From positions 49,336-113,335 of the forward strand of contig JAAESX010000116.1 of NCBI GenBank assembly GCA_024228935.1: DNA of 64,000 nt, given 5' to 3'. Shown here piece by piece: positions 26,767-36,270 of this stretch (its first letter is position 1; each line of letters opens with the position of its first letter). This stretch comes from Pseudomonadota bacterium. GTDB taxonomy: Bacteria; Myxococcota_A; UBA796; CAJQPC01. The notes beneath the pieces were generated by a model. The model made no database searches and was not told the origin of the DNA. It saw only the letters and a program-made list of their open reading frames with translations. A program made the translations under genes and the position numbers.

Positions 26767-27333
26767 CTACCACTCCATGACGCAGTACTTCAGGAACGTG
26801 TTCACGGCGGCGCTGGCGGACCCGCGCCCGTTGTGCTCCGCGTAGGACTCCCCGCCCCAGAACACGGCGATCCAGGTGTCCTCGCTGGCGTCCTCGGGGA
26901 TGCTGAGGTCGAAGCTGTAGGCGTACAGGCCGCTCGAGAGACTCTCGACCAGCTCGTCCTCGTATTCGGCATCCAGGTCTGCGGGGGCGACTGCTGCGAA
27001 GTCCGACCGCGATGTCGTGCCGCTGAGCGACACCGTCGAGTACAGGTCGAACTCGGTCTCGGCCGCGTCGAGCAGGTGGGGCTTCGCGACGTTGTAGGCG
27101 ACGTTGCAGGTGATGGTCACGCTCTCCTCGGCCAGGACCTTGGCCCGGGTGCCGGCGCGCATCCTTCCGAGGTCCAGCGTCACCAGGACGCCGCCGGTGT
27201 CGCTCGCGGTCGGGGACACGTTGGCTCGGGCGTTGCTGTCGCTGTAGCCGTCACCGGTCCACACGGTGGAGCCGCTGTTGAGCTGGTAGCGGCCGGCGTC
27301 GGCGGTGTTCATCGAGAGAAGGAGCAGGACCAT
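26767..27333 (-). CDS. Exported hypothetical protein
   Basis: The 188-residue protein starts MVLLLLSMNTADAGRYQLNS, a short cleavable signal with an A-D-A site. The mature part is predicted beta-rich (VLVTLDLGRMRAGTRAKVLA, SVTITCNVAYNVAKPHLLDA, DTWIAVFWGGESYAEHNGRG). It has two Cys that could form a disulphide. There is no lipobox. It resembles other single-domain secreted beta-sandwich proteins, but no family is recognised. It converges on elaA with a ten-base gap and lies about 110 bases downstream of the M23 peptidase on the same strand. Confidence 0.55.
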   Translation of the reverse strand: MVLLLLSMNTADAGRYQLNSGSTVWTGDGYSDSNARANVSPTASDTGGVLVTLDLGRMRAGTRAKVLAEESVTITCNVAYNVAKPHLLDAAETEFDLYSTVSLSGTTSRSDFAAVAPADLDAEYEDELVESLSSGLYAYSFDLSIPEDASEDTWIAVFWGGESYAEHNGRGSASAAVNTFLKYCVMEW

Positions 27334-27443
27334 GGGGGCCTCGGGTCTGGGGTGCTCCCTTGTTGTCGTCGGTTCGCCCGTGCGGCTCCAGCGACAGGAT
27401 GTGACAGCCGCTCTGGGAAGGCGCTGCATCGCTGACCGCCGAG

Positions 27444-27487
27444 CCCGCGGTCTGACTACGGACAGCCCGCGGTCTGACTACGGACAG
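27444..27487. repeat. 22-base tandem duplication at the end of the M23 gene
   Basis: Two perfect copies of a 22-base unit lie at 27444-27465 and 27466-27487, followed by the first few bases of a partial third. The right copy covers the stop codon and last codons of the M23 peptidase gene (minus strand). The duplication thus copied the gene's 3' end without altering the protein. It points to recent slippage or short duplication. Confidence 0.8.
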
Positions 27488-28149
27488 CCCGAGGTCGGCA
27501 GATCCCCAGGTTCCCCCTGGTCGATCCACCAGGTCTCGGGCTGGCTGTACTCCCCCGCGTACGGATCGAGCGGCGTGCCTTCGAGCTCCACCTGGAAGTG
27601 CAGGTGCGGGGTCGAGCTGTTCCCACTGCTGCCGACGATGCCCAGCGTGTCGCCACAGGCCACGGTGTCCCCGACCTGGACGGCGACCGAGTCGGTCATC
27701 AGGTGCCAGTACTTGGAGCGGACCCCGCCGTCGTGCTCGACGATGACGAAGTTGGCGCGCTCGGGGTGCCCGTCGCAGTCCACCTCTCCGGTCGCGGCGT
27801 CCCCGTGGCAGTGGTCGTAGTTGCCGTCCTCGGTGTCGACGACCACGCCGTCCGCCGCGGCGATCACGGGCGAGCTGCCCGCGTCCATCGCCTCGAACGC
27901 CCCGAGCAGCAGGTAGTCGCTGCCGTTGTGCTCGTCGTAGCAGGCGGGGAACGGGCGACCGTCGTAGGCCAGGCAGATCAGCCGCTCGATGCCCTCGTAC
28001 ACGTCGGGGTCGTGGTCGACGCCGATGGTGTCGCCGAAGGCCTCGGGGTCGGCCAGCGGCAGGGCGAACTGCAGGGGACTGCGCGGCACGGATGAGTCCC
28101 CGGCCGAGTCGAGGGTGGGCGTCGATGTGCATGCGACAAGCCAGATCAC
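27478..28149 (-). CDS. M23 (LytM-type) peptidase lipoprotein
   Basis: The 223-residue exported protein begins MIWLVACTSTPTLDSAGDSS, a lipobox-like leader with an Asp/Ser linker. The zinc peptidase core carries the first metal ligands in HNGSD (near residue 75) and the catalytic pair in TPHLHFQVE. Between these lie SPVIAAADGVVVDTEDGNYD, a typical lysostaphin-fold strand, and FVIVEHDGGVRSKYWHL. All zinc ligands (H, D, H) are present, so it is probably active on peptidoglycan cross-links. Extra Cys residues may form disulphides. The GTG start at 28149 and the divergent aspartic protease gene are 21 bases apart. Confidence 0.82.
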   Translation of the reverse strand: MIWLVACTSTPTLDSAGDSSVPRSPLQFALPLADPEAFGDTIGVDHDPDVYEGIERLICLAYDGRPFPACYDEHNGSDYLLLGAFEAMDAGSSPVIAAADGVVVDTEDGNYDHCHGDAATGEVDCDGHPERANFVIVEHDGGVRSKYWHLMTDSVAVQVGDTVACGDTLGIVGSSGNSSTPHLHFQVELEGTPLDPYAGEYSQPETWWIDQGEPGDLPTSGCP

Positions 28150-28170
28150 GCCGGCACGATAGCCAGTCCC

Positions 28171-29016
28171 ATGCTGCTCTGGCTCGGCTGCCTCGCGCTC
28201 ACGCCCTTCCCTCCGCCGAAGGTCGCCACGACCCAGGTCGTCGAGCTGCCCCTCGTCGAGAACGCCGAGGACCGCCGTCGGCCGTACGTCCAGATCGACA
28301 ACGCCTGGGGGACCACCATGTGGTTCCTGGACACGGGCTACGGCGCGACGACCTGTGACGATGACTTCGTCGCCGAGCTGGGGGTCACCACCCGCCGCTC
28401 GCTGACCTGGAGCCGCGGGGTCGGTGGCCGGGTGCGCCTGGGCAAGAGTCACCTCGAGACCTTCCAGCTCGGCACCTCGACCATCCAGGGCTTCGACTGT
28501 GCGACGCGCGATCTGGAGACGACCAGCTCGGTCCCGGGAGACGTCGCGGGGGTCCTCGGCTCGGACATCCTGCGCGGGTACGTCACCGAGCTCGACTGGG
28601 CCGATGGCGTCCTGCGGCTGCATCCCCCGGCGACGGCGCTGCCCGAGGACACGTTCCCGCTCCGACGCGAGGCGTTCTCTCCGCGGGTGAAGGCGCCTCT
28701 GCAGCTCGGCGAGGAGACCCACTGGATCCTGATCGACACGGGCGCGAGCTCGACCTGGCTGAGGCGGCCGCCTCGGAGCTGGGAGCCGGACGCGGTGGAG
28801 GAGGTGCCGATCACCGGGACGGGCGGCGTCGCGGTCATCGAGGTCCGGTACTTCCACGACCCGGTCGTCGGGCTCGCGGGCGTCGTGGTGCCCGTCGACA
28901 GCCTGCGCGCGCAGGAGAAGCGGCGCGGCGTGCTCGGGATGGACGTGCTCCGCGAGTACGAGTCGGTGTGGCTCGACTACGCCGAGCGCGAAGGCGCCGT
29001 CAGCCCCGCTCGATAG
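28171..29016 (+). CDS. Exported aspartic protease with two retropepsin-like halves
   Basis: The 281-residue protein has a short leader (MLLWLGCLALTPFPPPK) and two homologous clan-AA aspartic protease units. Unit 1 (about 39-150) has the catalytic Asp54 in MWFLDTGYGAT and ends VLGSDILRGYVTELDWADGV. Unit 2 (about 172-275) has Asp189 in WILIDTGASSTW and ends VLGMDVLREYESVWLDYAE. Each unit therefore carries both the D-T-G and the hydrophobic-Gly-x-D-hydrophobic-hydrophobic motif of single retropepsin subunits. A single chain can thus form the active two-Asp site, as in eukaryotic pepsins. The target is unknown; a periplasmic or surface site is likely. Confidence 0.78.
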   Translation: MLLWLGCLALTPFPPPKVATTQVVELPLVENAEDRRRPYVQIDNAWGTTMWFLDTGYGATTCDDDFVAELGVTTRRSLTWSRGVGGRVRLGKSHLETFQLGTSTIQGFDCATRDLETTSSVPGDVAGVLGSDILRGYVTELDWADGVLRLHPPATALPEDTFPLRREAFSPRVKAPLQLGEETHWILIDTGASSTWLRRPPRSWEPDAVEEVPITGTGGVAVIEVRYFHDPVVGLAGVVVPVDSLRAQEKRRGVLGMDVLREYESVWLDYAEREGAVSPAR

Positions 29017-30256
29017 GGCAGGTCAGGCAGCGGGGGCCGCCGCGTCCGCGGACCAGCTCGCTCCCCGGGATGCCGATGACGAAGCGCTGGCCCGAGTCGA
29101 CGAGCGCGTCGAAGTCGCCGCCGAACTCACGCCGAAGCACGCCGATGAAGTCGTCCGGGTGCACCGTGCGGAAGTTCGCCGAGGCCAGCGCCGCGCCGGT
29201 GCGTGTGTTGCGCGCGTACCCGATGATGACGCCGGGAGCGAGCGCGACGAAGTTCGCCCCGTCGGTCCACTGTTCGCGCCGGGCGGCCAGCGGGTCGCCG
29301 TTGCCACAGAGGATGACGTCCATGCGGTGACCCTCGTCGGCCAGGCACTCGACCAGGTTGCCGGACAGCGTCTCCACGACGAGCTCGGCGCCCGACTTCC
29401 GCAGGCGGATGACGGTGCACTCCTCGGGACCGCCGGGCTCGAGGATGGGCCCGTAGACCACGCAGGCGTCGTGGTCGACCAGCGTGAACACGGTGTCCAG
29501 GTGCATCGAGCTGCGCTGCTTGGGCATCTCGGCGACGAGCACTCGCTCGAAGCCGTGCTGGACCAGCTCCTGGGCCAACGCGATGGTCATCGACCATGTG
29601 GTCCGCTCGCTCGCGCCGACGACGGCCAGCTTGTCGCTGATCACCAGCACGTCGCCGCCCTCGATGGTCAGCGGGTAGCTGCCGCCGGCCTCGCGCACCC
29701 GCCGTGAGAGCGCCGACAGCGTCGCCCCCTCGAAGAAGTCGTGGTGCTGGACCATCGCCCACATCAGCAGGCTCTCGCGCCGTCGCGCCTTCTTGCTGGC
29801 GTTGCCCACCACCAGCACGTCGCCGACCATCGCGGCCAGGTCCCGGGCGAACAGCAGGTTCGGCAGGGGGTTCATCGCGTCGCGCTCGTCCACGCGTCCC
29901 GTGGTCAGCGCCAGCGCCAGGTCCGCAGGGTCCATCCCGGCCAGCGTGCGTTCCGTGTCCGGCGCCAGGAGCTCAAGCCGCGCCACCTCGCCGACCACCC
30001 AGTCGCGCGCTTCGGGGACGTGGAGCGTCTCGACCAGCAGGTCGTCGACGTACCCGACCTCGGCGGACAGCGACAGCATGCGCACCAGCTGGTCGTGCTC
30101 CGAGCGGGCGGACGGGACGTCCACCAGGTCGTCGAAGAGCAGGTAGTCGGCGCTGCCCTCGTGAAGGTGTCCGGGCCGCATGGCGGCGTGGGCGGGACCG
30201 GGTCGCTGGACCAGGACCTTTCGAAGTCGGGCGACCTCGCTGGCGACGTGGGGCAT
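29000..30256 (-). CDS. arcA: Arginine deiminase
   Basis: The 418-residue enzyme hydrolyses arginine to citrulline and ammonia. Conserved blocks include NPLPNLLFARDLAAMVGD near residue 135, IEGGDVLVISDKLAVVGASE near 215, and MHLDTVFTLVDHDACVVY near 265 with the catalytic His-x-Asp. The nucleophilic Cys410 lies in GRGGPRCLTCPIERG at the C-terminus, as expected. Length matches the family (about 400-420). No arcB or arcC lies in the window, so it may provide ammonia, acid tolerance or citrulline rather than a full ADI energy pathway. It is divergent from the universal stress protein gene with only 24 bases between starts. Its 3' end overlaps the aspartic protease gene by 17 bases. Confidence 0.95.
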   Translation of the reverse strand: MPHVASEVARLRKVLVQRPGPAHAAMRPGHLHEGSADYLLFDDLVDVPSARSEHDQLVRMLSLSAEVGYVDDLLVETLHVPEARDWVVGEVARLELLAPDTERTLAGMDPADLALALTTGRVDERDAMNPLPNLLFARDLAAMVGDVLVVGNASKKARRRESLLMWAMVQHHDFFEGATLSALSRRVREAGGSYPLTIEGGDVLVISDKLAVVGASERTTWSMTIALAQELVQHGFERVLVAEMPKQRSSMHLDTVFTLVDHDACVVYGPILEPGGPEECTVIRLRKSGAELVVETLSGNLVECLADEGHRMDVILCGNGDPLAARREQWTDGANFVALAPGVIIGYARNTRTGAALASANFRTVHPDDFIGVLRREFGGDFDALVDSGQRFVIGIPGSELVRGRGGPRCLTCPIERG

Positions 30257-30280
30257 GTCGGCATCGTAGACTTCCAGGCG

Positions 30281-31015
30281 ATGTACGCGCACGCCGCCTG
30301 GCTCCACGACCTCGACGGTGCCTCGGTCTGCGAGGGGCCGCTCGTCGCGCTCCTCAACCCGGGCGCGGACCTGGCCGTCGTGCATGCCTCGGCGAACGAC
30401 GGCGACCACGGACGGCTGGCTGCGGTGGTCGAGCACATGCGGAACCGCGGCCTGGCAGCGCGCGCCGTGTTGTCGGCCGAGCCCGTCGAGGCCTGGTGTT
30501 CCGCCTGGTCCCCCACGGACGGGGTGCTGGCGCTCGGTCGAGGCAGTCAGACCGCCCGCGTCTTGCGCGAGTCCGGCTGCCCGGTGCTCGTGTGCGGCGA
30601 CAGCACCAGCTGGGGCACGACCCTCAGCCGCGTGCTCGTCCCGTTCGATCCCGGCATTCGCGTCGGGGTGGTGCCCGAGGCGCTGCGGCTGGGCATCGCG
30701 ACTGGTGCGACGCTCACGTTCCTGCACGTGCACGACGTGAACGAGACGTGCGAGCCCGACGAGACCCTCGCCGTCATGCGCGCCGCGGTGCGCGAGCAGG
30801 TCGAGCCCCACCAGGAGGGCCGCCTGAAGGTGCGCTTCGAGGTGGGCATCGGCGACGGCGCCGGCCCGGCCATCAACGCCGCCGCCCAGAGCCATGACCT
30901 GGTCGTGCTCGGCAGCCGCGGGCGCCGCGGGTTGTCGCGCTTCTTCCTGGGCAGCGTGGCCGAGGTCGTCGCCCGGGACGCGCCCGTTCCCGTCCTCGTG
31001 GTGCGACCGCGGTGA
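30281..31015 (+). CDS. Universal stress protein with C-terminal UspA domain
   Basis: The 244-residue protein has a C-terminal Usp domain with the ATP-binding motif GSRGRRGLSRFFLGSVAEVV (G-x2-G-x9-G-S/T), preceded by the strand DLVVLGS. Residues 100-240 carry the full alpha/beta fold (RVLVPFDPGIRVGVVPEALR, ATLTFLHVHDVNETCEPDE). The N-terminal 100 residues have a weaker, degenerate Usp-like fold (ADLAVVHASANDGDHGRLAA), so a tandem Usp is likely with only the second site intact. It shares a tiny divergent control region with arginine deiminase. Its TGA overlaps the next gene. A link to acid, starvation or redox stress is inference from that pairing. Confidence 0.85.
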   Translation: MYAHAAWLHDLDGASVCEGPLVALLNPGADLAVVHASANDGDHGRLAAVVEHMRNRGLAARAVLSAEPVEAWCSAWSPTDGVLALGRGSQTARVLRESGCPVLVCGDSTSWGTTLSRVLVPFDPGIRVGVVPEALRLGIATGATLTFLHVHDVNETCEPDETLAVMRAAVREQVEPHQEGRLKVRFEVGIGDGAGPAINAAAQSHDLVVLGSRGRRGLSRFFLGSVAEVVARDAPVPVLVVRPR

Positions 31016-32568
31016 AGCAGCGCCTGGTCGTCGGGCTGATCGCGCTGGTCGTCCTGGCGCTGGCCGGCGTCGAAGGAGCCTGGCAGCTGGCGTTCTCTCG
31101 CGCCGAGGACGCCGGTGTGCGCTGGGTCGACTTCGACTGGGGCCTGCTCTCGCGCACGCTGCACGGTGTGGACCGCGGGCCGGTCTCGGCCGAGCGCGTC
31201 GTGATCGGCCGCCAGGAGATCGTCGTCCACGGAGCCCGCGTCGAGCTCGGCGGGGCTGCAGGTGGCTCCGGCGGCGGCTCCGGCGACACGGACGCGCTGG
31301 CCGAGGTCCCGGTGCCGATCCGCATCGACAGCCTGGACGTCGTGTACGACGACCAGGTGCTGGTCTCGCTCTCGGGCTCGATGATTCGAGGGGAGGGGTC
31401 GCTCGATGGGGACGGCGCTAGCGTCCAGATTCCCGGTCCGCTGGGCCAGAAGGCCGTCGCCGAGCTCGATGTGCCGGTCGAGCACGAGCACCTCAGCGGA
31501 ACGCTCCGGGTCGCGGCGACATGGGCCGAGCCGCCGGAGCTGGCGCTGTCGAGCGACGATCTGGTGGTCGAGCACCCGCTGCTGTCCACGCGGGCGGTGG
31601 CGCTGCCGCGGTTCGAAGCCGCCCTGGCCGGAGACCCGGGGCAGCTCGAGGGCACCTTCCTGCTCGGCGAGCTCGAGGGCCTTCTGACGATCGAGCGGGG
31701 TGACGAGCTTCGCGTCGCGGTCGAGCTCCAGCAGCAGTCGGCGGACGCGGCCTTCCGTGTCTTCGAGGACATCGTGCCGGAGCTGCGATGGGCCCACGTG
31801 GCCGGCATCGTCGAGGGCACCGCCAGCTACAGCCATCCGAGCGGGGAGTGGACGCTCGACCCGTACGTCCGGGACCTGGCGGTGAGTGGCGCCGTGAACA
31901 ACCTGGGCGAGCTGCGCGGCGGGGTCTTCACCTACGCCGTGCGCGACGCCGACGGGGATCCGGTGCCCCGGCAGACCGGCGAGGGCACGCGGGACTGGGT
32001 CGCCCAGCACCAGGTCAGCCCGCACATGTTCGCCGCCATCGTCGCGGCCGAGGACAGCGCGTTCTTCGACCACGCCGGGTACTCCGAGGAGTCGATCCGC
32101 GAGGCGCTGGTCGCGAACATCGAGGCGGGGGGCGTGGCCCGCGGTGGCAGCACGCTGACCCAGCAGCTCGCCAAGAACCTGTACCTGGACGGCGAGCGCA
32201 CGCTCGAGAGGAAGCTCCGCGAGCTGCTCATCGCGGTCGAGCTCGATCGGGCGCTGGGCAAGTCGCGCATCCTCACGCTCTACGTGAACGTCGTCGAGTG
32301 GGGGCCGGAGATGTGGGGGCTCTCGCAGGCCAGTGACCGGTACTTCCTGCGCAAGCCCGAGACCATCCCGCCGAACGAGGCGGCGTTCCTGGCGGCGATC
32401 CTCCCGAACCCGCGGGAGATGTACACCGACTGGTACCTGCGCGACCGGGCCAGCGGCGTCCGCATCGACTGGATCCTGCAGAACATGGCGGACGGGGGGC
32501 ACTTCTCCGACGGAGACGCCCGCATGTGGGCCGAGAAGCCCCTGATCTTCGTGCCGCCACCGCGCTGA
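31012..32568 (+). CDS. AsmA-like N-terminus fused to a GT51 peptidoglycan transglycosylase domain
   Basis: The 518-residue inner-membrane protein has one N-terminal transmembrane helix (LVVGLIALVVLALAGVEGAW). Residues 30-300 form beta-rich regions resembling AsmA/YhdP-type lipid-transfer modules (IRIDSLDVVYDDQVLVSLSG, LAGDPGQLEGTFLLGELEGL). From about residue 325 a GT51 glycosyltransferase domain follows, with catalytic Glu347 in AAEDSAFFDHAGYSEESI and the second motif GGSTLTQQLAKNLYLDG. There is no transpeptidase domain, so it is a monofunctional glycan polymerase with an unusual extracytoplasmic domain. The GTG start overlaps the universal stress protein stop by four bases. Confidence 0.78.
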   Translation: MKQRLVVGLIALVVLALAGVEGAWQLAFSRAEDAGVRWVDFDWGLLSRTLHGVDRGPVSAERVVIGRQEIVVHGARVELGGAAGGSGGGSGDTDALAEVPVPIRIDSLDVVYDDQVLVSLSGSMIRGEGSLDGDGASVQIPGPLGQKAVAELDVPVEHEHLSGTLRVAATWAEPPELALSSDDLVVEHPLLSTRAVALPRFEAALAGDPGQLEGTFLLGELEGLLTIERGDELRVAVELQQQSADAAFRVFEDIVPELRWAHVAGIVEGTASYSHPSGEWTLDPYVRDLAVSGAVNNLGELRGGVFTYAVRDADGDPVPRQTGEGTRDWVAQHQVSPHMFAAIVAAEDSAFFDHAGYSEESIREALVANIEAGGVARGGSTLTQQLAKNLYLDGERTLERKLRELLIAVELDRALGKSRILTLYVNVVEWGPEMWGLSQASDRYFLRKPETIPPNEAAFLAAILPNPREMYTDWYLRDRASGVRIDWILQNMADGGHFSDGDARMWAEKPLIFVPPPR

Positions 32569-32637
32569 CGGCGAGATCCAGGAAGGATGGCGAAGCGGGG
32601 GCGCCCCGTAGGTTGACCTCGAACCTCGGAGGTCCCC

Positions 32638-33038
32638 ATGCTCGCTCTCACCCTCGTCCTCGCTTGTGGCGACAAGGCCCCCGCCGACAGCGGCTCGCCG
32701 GACAGCGGCTCGCCCGCCACCGACAGCGGCCCCTCGGACAGCGGCTCCTCGGACAGCGGCTCCTCGGATGGTGGGAGCTACGCCCACTTCGACGGCACCA
32801 GCGCGGTCTTCTCGACAAACATGTACGTCGCGTTCCCGCAGAACACTCCGGGCACGGTGGAGTTCCGGCTCCGCAACATGGGGCTCGAGACCCAGTGGGC
32901 AGCGGTCGTCCACCACGACTGGCCCGAGGGCGGCGCCCCGTACAGCCGACTCCTCGTCGAGGACGACGACACGGTCCTGCTCCAGGCGTACAGCGAGGAG
33001 CACGACGTCATCAACGCCGACGCCGAGATCGTTCCCTA

Positions 33039-33042
<4 letters not shown>
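32638..33042 (+). CDS. Small lipoprotein with Ser/Asp-rich linker
   Basis: The 134-residue lipoprotein opens MLALTLVLACGDKAPADSGS, with a lipobox and the C-G-D-K-x-P start shared with two other lipoproteins in the window. A low-complexity linker of Asp-Ser-Gly repeats runs to about residue 45. The C-terminal 85 residues are a compact beta-rich domain (STNMYVAFPQNTPGTVEFRL, WAAVVHHDWPEGGAPYSRLL). The function is unknown; surface exposure is likely. The 3' end overlaps the convergent low-complexity gene by four bases. Confidence 0.65.
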
Positions 33043-34841
<1,799 letters not shown>

Positions 34842-34924
34842 GGTGTTCCTCCGGAGGGCAACGCCTGGTCAGCTTGCCTGGACACCCGCCAATGACGCAG
34901 GCAATCCCTATCTATTCACAAGAA

Positions 34925-34938
34925 GATCGCCCCCGATC
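34925..34938 (-). terminator. Weak hairpin terminator after the seven-gene operon
   Basis: On the minus strand, GATCG and CGATC pair around a GGGG loop just past the DUF4340 stop, followed by TTCTTGTG. The stem has only five pairs and the T-run is interrupted, so the call is weak. Position at the end of a long operon supports it. Confidence 0.3.
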
Positions 34939-34947
34939 GTCTCACGC

Positions 34948-36270
34948 TCACCGGCCGCGACCGAAGCCCTTCCGGAGATGGGAGACCGAGCTGTCCCGAT
35001 AGGCGAAGACCTCGCTCCGACCGGGGACGCGCGTGGGGTAGAAGGTCCGGCCCTGGGCGTCCTGGTACGGCACGCCGAACTCGACCGACTGGGTCTCGCC
35101 GTCGAGCGTCGTGAACGTGATGCGGGTCGTGATCCGCGAGAAGTCGCCCTCGTCGAGGCGGTCGTGGCCGCGCAGGGTGGCCAGCGAGTTCACGGACAGG
35201 AAGATCTGCTTCACGTCGGCGTCGACGTTGGGCGGGTCGGCGACCTCCCACAGGCCCTCGGGGGTCTGGACGATGGTCACCGGGGTGCCGTCGTCCTCGA
35301 GCCGGGCGCTCGCCAGCGTGCCGCGGGGGTAGTCGAAGACGGTCAGGTCCTGCAGGCTGGTCCAGCTCCGCCGGGCGCGCTGCCGATCCATGGACGCGAC
35401 CTGGAAGACCTCGTCGCGACCGGGCGTCTTCACGTAGGCGGCGCCGTCGAACACCTCGCCGCCGAACAGGAGCTCGTGCTCGATGCCGTCCGCGTCGACC
35501 ATCACGACTCGGACGGCGTCCTCGGTCCAGTCGGCGTCGTAGTCGGCGGACAGCAGGCGGCCCGCGCGCAGGACCGACAGCGTGGAGACCAGGGCGTCCA
35601 GGGCCTTGTCGTCGAGCTCGAGACCCGGCGGACCACCGATGGCGATCCAGGGGCCCGGCTCCAGGCCGGAGACGTCGCGCTCGACGCGGATGCGCCCCTC
35701 GAGCGACTCGATGGACAGCGAGACCATCCGGTCCGGGTCCCAGTCGGCGACCATCCGGTCCCGCCAGTGGCTGGGGTCGTGCTCGTAGCGGGCGCGGCCA
35801 CCGACCTTGGCCCGGTAGACGACGTCGCTGTCCTTCAGGCGGACGAACGACGAGCCGCCGGGCACGTCGTACCCGATGACCAGGGACAGCGCGGGGCTGT
35901 CGCCGCTGGTGAACAGCTCGACCAGGATGCCCTTCTGGTCGTCGACGCCGTAGTCCTCGAGGGACCCCTCATCGACCGCCAGGTCCATCGGCGTGTCGTC
36001 GACGAAGGCGTTCAGCAGAGGCCGCAGAGACATGAAGTCCGCGGGCCCCTCGTACGGCTGGCGGACGTCGTAGCCGTCGTCCCAGGCCCCCTCGATGACC
36101 ACCTTCTGCACCTGGCCGGCCGTGATCTCCAGCCGGGTGACCTCCTCGCGGGCCACGCCCTCGACCACGGGCAGGTCGCCGCCGGACAGCGACGACGGCT
36201 CGATCAGGGTGCCCAGGCCGAGCAGGACGGCCAGCACCAGGAGCGCGAGGGTCTTCGGCGTCAGCTTCAC
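34948..36270 (-). CDS. DUF4340 domain protein of a Gld-like ABC transporter
   Basis: The 440-residue protein has an N-terminal membrane helix (TLALLVLAVLLGLGTLIEPS). The periplasmic remainder matches the DUF4340 layout: a beta-rich part (EEVTRLEITAGQVQKVVIEG, GYDVRQPYEGPADFMSLRPL) and repeated similar halves. The name is based on context as well as pattern. DUF4340 proteins regularly follow an ABC-2 permease and a GldG-like protein, as here. The GTG start overlaps the GldG-like stop by four bases, so the two are translationally coupled. The biochemical role is unknown. It is the last gene of the operon running from 43931. Confidence 0.8.
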   Translation of the reverse strand: MKLTPKTLALLVLAVLLGLGTLIEPSSLSGGDLPVVEGVAREEVTRLEITAGQVQKVVIEGAWDDGYDVRQPYEGPADFMSLRPLLNAFVDDTPMDLAVDEGSLEDYGVDDQKGILVELFTSGDSPALSLVIGYDVPGGSSFVRLKDSDVVYRAKVGGRARYEHDPSHWRDRMVADWDPDRMVSLSIESLEGRIRVERDVSGLEPGPWIAIGGPPGLELDDKALDALVSTLSVLRAGRLLSADYDADWTEDAVRVVMVDADGIEHELLFGGEVFDGAAYVKTPGRDEVFQVASMDRQRARRSWTSLQDLTVFDYPRGTLASARLEDDGTPVTIVQTPEGLWEVADPPNVDADVKQIFLSVNSLATLRGHDRLDEGDFSRITTRITFTTLDGETQSVEFGVPYQDAQGRTFYPTRVPGRSEVFAYRDSSVSHLRKGFGRGR

